Shown here one piece after another: positions 58,645-64,000 of a stretch of 64,000 nucleotides of DNA (positions are counted from its first letter, which is position 1; each line of letters starts with the position of its first letter). Under the pieces are notes generated by a model. It was not told the DNA's origin and did not search any database. It saw only the letters and a list, made by a program, of their open reading frames with translations. The position numbers and the translations under genes were made by a program. The DNA comes from CAWCAL01 sp963695075 (GTDB taxonomy: Bacteria > Actinomycetota > Acidimicrobiia > Acidimicrobiales > CAWCAL01): the NCBI GenBank assembly GCA_963695075.1, contig CAVOFR010000007.1:744001-808000 (forward strand). The letters run 5' to 3'.

Positions 58645-61473
58645 GTGATCGCACCAGCAGGGCGGGAGGCCGAGGTCGAGGTCCTCTGTCGATTCGTCCA
58701 CGACCTGGGCCGGGGCCGGGGTGGGGTCGTGCTGCTGGAAGGCGAGGGCGGCATCGGCAAGTCGACCCTGGCCGACTGGGTGGCGTCGGAGGCCGACCAG
58801 GAGGCCCTCACGGTGGCGCGCGCCGTCGGGTTCGCCCTGGCCCGGGACACGCCGTACGCGCCGTTGATCGCCGCCCTGGGCCCGGCGATGGGCGATCCCG
58901 TCCTCACCGACGGCCTGCCCGCCCTGGGCCTCCTGTTCGACGGCCTCCCGGCGCCGACCGTGCCCTCCGATCCCGAGCTGGCCCGGACCCGACTCCAGGT
59001 CGCCCTGGTGACCTTGGTGCACCGACTGAGTCAGGCCCGGCCGCTGCTGTTCTTCTGCGACGACCTGCACTCGTTCGACGCCGCCAGCCTGGGGGTGATC
59101 GCCGCCCTGTCGGTGGATCTCGTCTCGACGGGCGTGGGGCTGATCGCGTGCTTCCGTCCGACCGAGAGCGGCGAGCGACCCGAAGTCGGCTCGGCGCTCG
59201 CATCCCTGCGCAGAGTCGAGGGCGCCGCGCACATCCGCATCGACCGCCTGGACCGGGCAGCCATCGACCGCCTCGTGGCCGAACGGTTGGGAGGTCCCGT
59301 ATCGAAGCGTGTCCACGACGCCATCTGGGAGCGCTCGGCCGGGACCCCGCTGTTCGCCGAGGCGATCATCGACGACCTGCGAGCCGGCGGTGCGCTGGAC
59401 CGCGTCGAGGGCCGCTGGCATCTCACCGAGGATCGCATCGTCGTCCCCGCGTTGGTCGACGACCTGTTCGGCGAGCGCGTCAGGCGACTGGACGACGACG
59501 CGCGGATCGTCATGGCGGCCGTCGCGCTGGCCGGTGGTCCGGTCGACGAGACCACCCTGGCGGCCGTCGACGGGCTGGCCGCCGCCGATCGAGCCGCGGC
59601 GCTCCGCACGCTGCGCGAGCACCGGCTCGCCGTCGGCGATCCGGTCGACCCCGGGGCCTGGATCCCCGCCCATCCCCTCGCCGCCGCGGCGGCGGTCGAG
59701 GCCATGACCGTCGGGGAGCGCGTTGACCTGCACGGCCGCTTCGCCGCAGCCATGCAGGGCGAGAGCGCGCTGAGGCGCGCTCCGCACGTGCTGGCGTCTG
59801 GCGCGAGCCCCACCGATGCCACCGTCGAGCTGCTGCTGGAGGCGGGGGATGAGGCGCTGGGGCTGGGAGCGCTCACCGAAGCGGTCCGGGTCCTGGTACC
59901 GGCGAGGGAGATGATCGACGGCGGGGCTGCTCCCGCCCTGCGTGGTCGCGTCCTGGCCGGCCTGGGCGAGGCCTGGGCCCGACGAGAGGAGGTCGCCGTT
60001 GCGATCGAACTGCTCGACGATGCGTTCGCGACGTTCCGCGACGCGGGCGATCGGGCCGGTCAGATCAGGGTGCTCCGATCGCTCGCGCCGCTGTCGTTCG
60101 TCGCCGGTCTCGGGTCCCGCCTGGACGACGCCGAGCGACTCACCGCCGATGCCGAGACCGCCGGCGCTCCACCCGAGGTGATGGAGGCGGGTCTCCTGGT
60201 CGCGTCGATCGCCAGCCGTGACGGCCGACCCGCCGCCGAGCACGTCGCCCGTCTTCGAGCGGTCGGCAGCGAACTGGCGAGCGAGGGCGACGCGATCGCC
60301 CGCGGCGAACTGATCGTCGAGCTGGCGGGGCTCTGTCTGGGCCGCGATGACGACGGGATCCCGTCCGGGGAGACCTACCGGGCGCTCGACGACCTGGCGG
60401 GACGGTGTCGGGACGAGCCCGATCTGCGCAGCCGGGCCCTGCTCACGGGTCTGGATTGCGCGCTGGCCATCGGTGACGTCGACCTCGTGACCTCGGCCGG
60501 GTCGGCGGCGTCGGAGGGTCGCGGGATCTGGGCGGGACACAGCACGTGGCGGGCGAGCCTGGTTCGGTGGACACTCGCGGTGGGACGCGGCGACCTGGCC
60601 ACCGCCACCCGTCTGGGTGCCGACCCGTCGCTGCTGGCATCGCAGCGGGGCCGCACGCTGGTGTCGGTGCTCGAGGCGCTCGGTTCATGGCTGGGGGGCG
60701 ACGAGGTACGGGCTCGGGAGGTGCTGGCCGAGCTGCCGACACCGACCGAGATCGGGGACCGGGTCGCCCGGCTCTACCTCGGCGTCGGCCGCGGTGTCAT
60801 CGAAGCCGAGGGCGAGCCTGAAATCCTCGCCGACGCCCCCTTCCTCCACTGGCGCAGTATGGGCGGATTCCTCGGGACGGCCGTGTTGGCCGCCGGACGG
60901 GTCCGATCGCGGCGCCTGTCGGCGGCCGAGGTGCTGGGCTGGGCCGACCGGCTCGCCGGTGGCGGCGGCGCGAGCGCGGCATGGGCCGACGTGGTCGCCG
61001 GATCCCTGAGCGACGACCCGGCTGTCGCGGCGCGCCGTCTGGCTCGAGCGGCGAGCGCGTTCGACGCGCTCGGGGCGCCGTTCCTCGGCGCCCGCCAATG
61101 GGTGAGCGCGGCCGAGCGGTCGTCCGATGCGGTGGCCGACGATCGGCTGCGGTCGGTGGCGATGTTCCTCGCCGGTGTCGGCGTCGAGCCCTGGGCGGAC
61201 CGAGCGGCCGCTCTGGTGAAGACCCGCCGGCTGTCGCTGACCCCTACGTCGGCCGAGGTCGACCCGCTGGGTTTGACCCCCCGCGAGCGCGAGGTGGCCG
61301 AGGTGATCGCCGACGGATTGACCAACCGGGAGGTGGCCGAGCGGCTGTTCATCAGCGTGCGAACGGTGACCAGCCACCTCGACCACATCTACACCAAGCT
61401 CGCCATCGGCAGCAGAGCCGAGCTGGTGGAGTTGGTCGCCGGCCTCGAACCCGGTCCTGGGCCGCAGAAGTAG
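58645..61473 (+). CDS. Large LuxR-family regulator with AAA/STAND ATPase domain
   Basis: A 942-residue protein from GTG (VIAPAGREAEVEV). The ATPase domain is at residues 1-300: Walker A GEGGIGKSTLAD, Walker B LLFFCDDLHSFD, sensor-like SVDLVSTGVGLIACFRP. A TPR-like helical region covers about 380-860. The C-terminal 60 residues are a LuxR helix-turn-helix (GLTPREREVAEVIADGLTNR then EVAERLFISVRTVTSHLDHI). Such regulators oligomerise on a ligand and ATP, then activate transcription. It is divergent from the methyltransferase gene and likely controls that cluster, by position only. Confidence 0.88.
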   Translation: MIAPAGREAEVEVLCRFVHDLGRGRGGVVLLEGEGGIGKSTLADWVASEADQEALTVARAVGFALARDTPYAPLIAALGPAMGDPVLTDGLPALGLLFDGLPAPTVPSDPELARTRLQVALVTLVHRLSQARPLLFFCDDLHSFDAASLGVIAALSVDLVSTGVGLIACFRPTESGERPEVGSALASLRRVEGAAHIRIDRLDRAAIDRLVAERLGGPVSKRVHDAIWERSAGTPLFAEAIIDDLRAGGALDRVEGRWHLTEDRIVVPALVDDLFGERVRRLDDDARIVMAAVALAGGPVDETTLAAVDGLAAADRAAALRTLREHRLAVGDPVDPGAWIPAHPLAAAAAVEAMTVGERVDLHGRFAAAMQGESALRRAPHVLASGASPTDATVELLLEAGDEALGLGALTEAVRVLVPAREMIDGGAAPALRGRVLAGLGEAWARREEVAVAIELLDDAFATFRDAGDRAGQIRVLRSLAPLSFVAGLGSRLDDAERLTADAETAGAPPEVMEAGLLVASIASRDGRPAAEHVARLRAVGSELASEGDAIARGELIVELAGLCLGRDDDGIPSGETYRALDDLAGRCRDEPDLRSRALLTGLDCALAIGDVDLVTSAGSAASEGRGIWAGHSTWRASLVRWTLAVGRGDLATATRLGADPSLLASQRGRTLVSVLEALGSWLGGDEVRAREVLAELPTPTEIGDRVARLYLGVGRGVIEAEGEPEILADAPFLHWRSMGGFLGTAVLAAGRVRSRRLSAAEVLGWADRLAGGGGASAAWADVVAGSLSDDPAVAARRLARAASAFDALGAPFLGARQWVSAAERSSDAVADDRLRSVAMFLAGVGVEPWADRAAALVKTRRLSLTPTSAEVDPLGLTPREREVAEVIADGLTNREVAERLFISVRTVTSHLDHIYTKLAIGSRAELVELVAGLEPGPGPQK

Positions 61474-61515
61474 TGTCTCCGCCGCAGGACGGATCCGGCG
61501 ACATCCCGGCGCCAC

Positions 61516-61521
61516 TATTGT
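61516..61521 (+). promoter_or_regulatory. -10 box for the acyl-CoA dehydrogenase operon
   Basis: TATTGT lies 19 nt before the ATG, with GGAGG 6-10 nt before the start. No clear -35 is seen. Confidence 0.35.
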
Positions 61522-61540
61522 CCCCGGGGAGGAGGTTCCG

Positions 61541-62743
61541 ATGAACACTCAGACGGTCGAACCCGGCTTGTCACCCGAGGGCCAGGCGATCCTCGACACC
61601 GCCCACCGCTTCGCAGCCGACGTGATGCGCCCGGCGGGAATCGCGCTCGACCAGATGGGCGATCCGGCCGATGTCATCGCCCCGGATTCGGTCCTGTGGG
61701 ACGTGCACGAGAAGTACCGTCAGCTCGGTGTCGACCAGATCGCCGTCCTCGACGACTTCGACGCCGACGAGCGCTCGCTGCTGATGGCGCTCATCAACGA
61801 GGAGCTGGGATGGGGCGACAGCGGCCTCGCCGTCAGCCTCTCGGTGGGCGGCTTCACACGGTTCTTCGCCCCCCTGACCGGCGACTCCGAGCTCATCGAG
61901 CGCTTCGCCGGCCCCGACAGCACCGGCATCGGCTGCTGGGCCATCACCGAGCCCGACCACGGCAGTGACACGCTCGGCTTCACCGAGCCCCCCTTCGCCA
62001 ACCCCGACGTGAAGGCCAACTGCATCGCCCGCCTCGACGGTGACGACTACGTGATCAACGGCACCAAGGCGGCATGGGTCTCGAACGGGACCATCGCCGA
62101 CGTCGCCACCATGTTCTGCACGATCGACGGCGACGAGGGATTCGCCAAGGGCGGCGTCTGCGTCGTGCCGCTCGACCTGGACGGGGTCTCCCGAGGTCGG
62201 CCGCTCGACAAGCTGGGCCAGCGGGCGCTCCCGCAGGGCGAGATCCACTTCGACGACGTCCGGATACCGGCCCGCTGGATGGTCATCGACCCGGCCCTCT
62301 ACGTCATGACCGTCGAGACCGTGCTGGCGATGGCCAACGCCTACATGGGCACGACCTTCGTGGGGTTGGCCCGCGCCGCCTACGAGATGGCCCTCGACTT
62401 CGCCCGCGAGAGAGTGCAGGGCGGTGTGCCCATCGCCGAGCACCCCAGCGTGCGGGCCCGCCTGTTCAAGATGTTCACCAACACCGAGGCAGCCCGTTCC
62501 CTGGCCCGGCGGGTCGCGGCCATGGGATCGGTCAGCCCACCCCCGATCCGCTTCTCCATCGCATCGAAGACCTTCTGCACGAAGACAGGATTCGAGGTGG
62601 CCAGCGAGGCGCTCCAGATCTTCGGCGGCAACGGGCTCGCCCGCGAGTACCCGATCGAGAAGTTGCTCAGGGACGCCAGGGCGTCGATGATCGAGGACGG
62701 CTGCAACGAGATGCTCAGCATCGTCGGTGGCGCCAAGCTCTGA
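61541..62743 (+). CDS. Acyl-CoA dehydrogenase
   Basis: A 400-residue flavoprotein with GGAGG upstream of MNTQTVEPGLSPE. The FAD-binding middle domain has GIGCWAITEPDHGSD, the ACAD signature, and KANCIARLDGDDYVINGTKA. The C-terminal signature GGNGLAREYPIEKLLRDAR with EMLSIVGGA follows. The catalytic Glu is not obvious: the usual Glu position is in the region EVASEALQIFGG. Substrate could be a fatty acyl-CoA or steroid side-chain CoA. It leads an operon of nitroreductase and thiolase with 18- and 37-nt gaps. Confidence 0.9.
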   Translation: MNTQTVEPGLSPEGQAILDTAHRFAADVMRPAGIALDQMGDPADVIAPDSVLWDVHEKYRQLGVDQIAVLDDFDADERSLLMALINEELGWGDSGLAVSLSVGGFTRFFAPLTGDSELIERFAGPDSTGIGCWAITEPDHGSDTLGFTEPPFANPDVKANCIARLDGDDYVINGTKAAWVSNGTIADVATMFCTIDGDEGFAKGGVCVVPLDLDGVSRGRPLDKLGQRALPQGEIHFDDVRIPARWMVIDPALYVMTVETVLAMANAYMGTTFVGLARAAYEMALDFARERVQGGVPIAEHPSVRARLFKMFTNTEAARSLARRVAAMGSVSPPPIRFSIASKTFCTKTGFEVASEALQIFGGNGLAREYPIEKLLRDARASMIEDGCNEMLSIVGGAKL

Positions 62744-62761
62744 ACCGGGAGGACAACAGAC

Positions 62762-63550
62762 ATGGAACTTCGTGAGGCGATCGGTCGACGCCGCTCGATC
62801 CGATTCCTGCGCCCCTACCAGCGCGTGGAACCCGAGAAGATTCAACGGATGCTCGAGGCCGCCCGCCGGGCGTCGCACTGGGGCAACGTGGGTGGTCTGC
62901 GGGCCGTCGTCGTCTTCCGTGACTCGGCTCCCGAGGAGACCATCGAGGCCCTGTTCGCCCCCGTCGCCGGCTACCAGATCCGGCAGGCTCCGGTCACCAT
63001 CGTCTGGTTCTTCGACGCCAACGCGGTCGACGAGCAGAGCGACCGGCTGCGTGAGCTCCTCGAGGTGGGCGCCCTCGGTGTCGGTGAGAAGAAGCACGAA
63101 GACCTCGAGGAGAAGATCATCCCGTTCTTCGCGGCGATCACCGACATGCTCAAGGGTCCGGGGCTCAACGAGCTCGACTGCGGCCAGGGCATCGCCCAGG
63201 CGACCCTCATGGCCTACGAGATGGGCCTCGGAACCTGCTGTCTCGGTACGCCCGGAACCGAAGAGATCCGCGAGAAGCTCGGCATGCCCGAAGGATGCCG
63301 CGTGCTGCTGCTCCAGACCGTCGGCTATCCGGCCGAGTCATGGGAGGCCGGAGGACAGCGACCCAGGCAGCCCTTCGAGAAGCTCTTCCACATGAACGAA
63401 TACGGGACACCCTTCCCCCGTTCCGACGAGGTCGTAGCCGAGCTGACCGAGGACGGCCTGTTCACCCGGCCGGCCCCCCTTCCGGGCCGGGAGGCCGAGC
63501 TCGAATGGCTGAAGAAGGCGCTCGACATCCCCGGCAGCGGACTGATCTGA
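62762..63550 (+). CDS. Nitroreductase-family FMN protein
   Basis: A 262-residue protein with MELREAIGRRRSIRFLRPYQ, the FMN-phosphate Arg/Ser signature (RRRSIR) of nitroreductases. EKIQRMLEAARRASHWGN, VTIVWFFDAN and the glycine-rich GLGTCCLGTPGTEEIREKLG follow. LLLQTVGYPAES is the closing strand. The family includes enoate and nitro reductases and dehalogenases. Position between acyl-CoA dehydrogenase and thiolase suggests a reductive step in the catabolism of an acyl or ring compound. Confidence 0.85.
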   Translation: MELREAIGRRRSIRFLRPYQRVEPEKIQRMLEAARRASHWGNVGGLRAVVVFRDSAPEETIEALFAPVAGYQIRQAPVTIVWFFDANAVDEQSDRLRELLEVGALGVGEKKHEDLEEKIIPFFAAITDMLKGPGLNELDCGQGIAQATLMAYEMGLGTCCLGTPGTEEIREKLGMPEGCRVLLLQTVGYPAESWEAGGQRPRQPFEKLFHMNEYGTPFPRSDEVVAELTEDGLFTRPAPLPGREAELEWLKKALDIPGSGLI

Positions 63551-63587
63551 CGCCGCTCACACCCAGACCGACGACAAGGAGCTCACC

Positions 63588-64000
63588 ATGAAGACCGACG
63601 CCATCATCGCCGGGGTGGGGATGACGACCTTCGGCAAGCACCTCGACGAGGGGCTCAAGGCCATCGGCGGCCAGGCGGTCACCGCCGCGCTCGCCGACGC
63701 CGGCATCACCGGAGCCGATCTCGACGCCGCCTACGTGGGGAACGCCGCCGCCGGCCTTGTCACCGGACAGGAGTCGATCCGCGGCCAGGTCGTGCTCAGG
63801 AGCATCGGACTGGGCAAGCTGCCGGTGATCAACGTCGAGAACGCCTGTGCCAGCGCGTCCACCGCCGTCCACCAGGCGGCGGCCATGGTCACCGCCGGGC
63901 TCTACGACTGCGTCCTGGCGCTGGGCGTGGAGAAGCTCTACCACGAGGACAAGGCCAAGTCGTTCGCCGCGTTCAGCGGAGCGGTCGATGTGGAGTTCCT
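63588..64000 (+). CDS. Thiolase-family protein (3' end outside window)
   Basis: 137 residues are visible from MKTDAIIAGVGMTTF, with a strong AAGGAG ribosome-binding site. DLDAAYVGNAAAGLVTGQES and NVENACASASTAVHQAAAMV with the nucleophile-type Cys87 identify the thiolase N-terminal domain, of the SCP2-thiolase/lipid-transfer type rather than the classic FadA type. It would cleave or bind a 3-ketoacyl-CoA. It ends the visible operon, which points to acyl-CoA or steroid degradation. Confidence 0.88.
   Translation, partial: MKTDAIIAGVGMTTFGKHLDEGLKAIGGQAVTAALADAGITGADLDAAYVGNAAAGLVTGQESIRGQVVLRSIGLGKLPVINVENACASASTAVHQAAAMVTAGLYDCVLALGVEKLYHEDKAKSFAAFSGAVDVEF

Noticed and set aside
1..64000. tRNA, rRNA, riboswitches, prophage or insertion sequences
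   Set aside because: Read through both strands without finding a cloverleaf with a TTCRANY loop, rRNA-like conserved blocks, integrase or transposase motifs; a tool search would be needed to exclude small ncRNAs.

Overview
The window is about 70% G+C, gene-dense DNA from an actinomycete-like bacterium. Starts are often GTG, with many ATGA/GTGA stop-start overlaps and several near-leaderless genes preceded by a TANNNT -10 box. The glycogen genes use a GT5-type synthase with GlgC and GlgX. Together with the FAD/ferredoxin oxidoreductases, CRTAC1-type surface lipoproteins and beta-oxidation genes, this fits Actinomycetota, perhaps Acidimicrobiia. That placement is an inference from gene content, not a database match.

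Layout. 1-4.7 kb: end of a sensor kinase, a CruF-like membrane protein, an SRPBCC protein, a Baeyer-Villiger-type monooxygenase and an alpha/beta hydrolase. 4.8-8.5 kb: two VapBC-type toxin-antitoxin pairs flanking decayed DNA (GH51 pseudogene, broken lipoprotein). 8.5-13.3 kb: a probable DUF6398-like/SEC-C gene pair and a GH4 glycosidase. 13.3-18.9 kb: CRTAC1 lipoprotein, SDR, and a MerR / [2Fe-2S] ferredoxin / fatty-acid desaturase module with a palindromic operator. 19-26.7 kb: sterol-desaturase-type hydroxylase, secreted HNH nuclease, two tandem ADP-ribosylglycohydrolases (the second without metal ligands), VOC, RidA and a secreted lipase. 26.7-33.9 kb: a second CRTAC1 lipoprotein divergent from a three-gene translationally coupled operon of prepilin-like proteins, two of them very large with PKD domains and one ending in a beta-helix plus a glycine-rich tail; this is the strongest candidate for an undescribed system. 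34-45 kb: glycogen metabolism (malQ, glgB, glgC, glgA, glgX, glgP). 45.3-50.7 kb: arginase-family hydrolase and a P450 / protoporphyrinogen oxidase / FAD oxidoreductase operon. 50.7-53.7 kb: GMC oxidoreductase operon divergent from a GntR regulator. 53.8-61.5 kb: a PPDK-like protein without its PEP barrel, a PEP-utilizing-domain protein without an ATP-grasp domain, a methyltransferase and a large LuxR ATPase. 61.5-64 kb: acyl-CoA dehydrogenase, nitroreductase and thiolase (cut by the window).

Two families of dispersed intergenic elements stand out. One is a constant-length 40-nt element (six copies) with a variable-loop hairpin next to an invariant 14-mer, usually 6-19 nt after a stop codon. 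The other is a 51-nt palindrome (two copies) at gene 3' ends. Four otherwise intact genes (desaturase, glgB, glgP, P450) each contain what looks like a single-base indel. Sequencing or assembly error is a serious possibility, so these should be checked before they are called pseudogenes.
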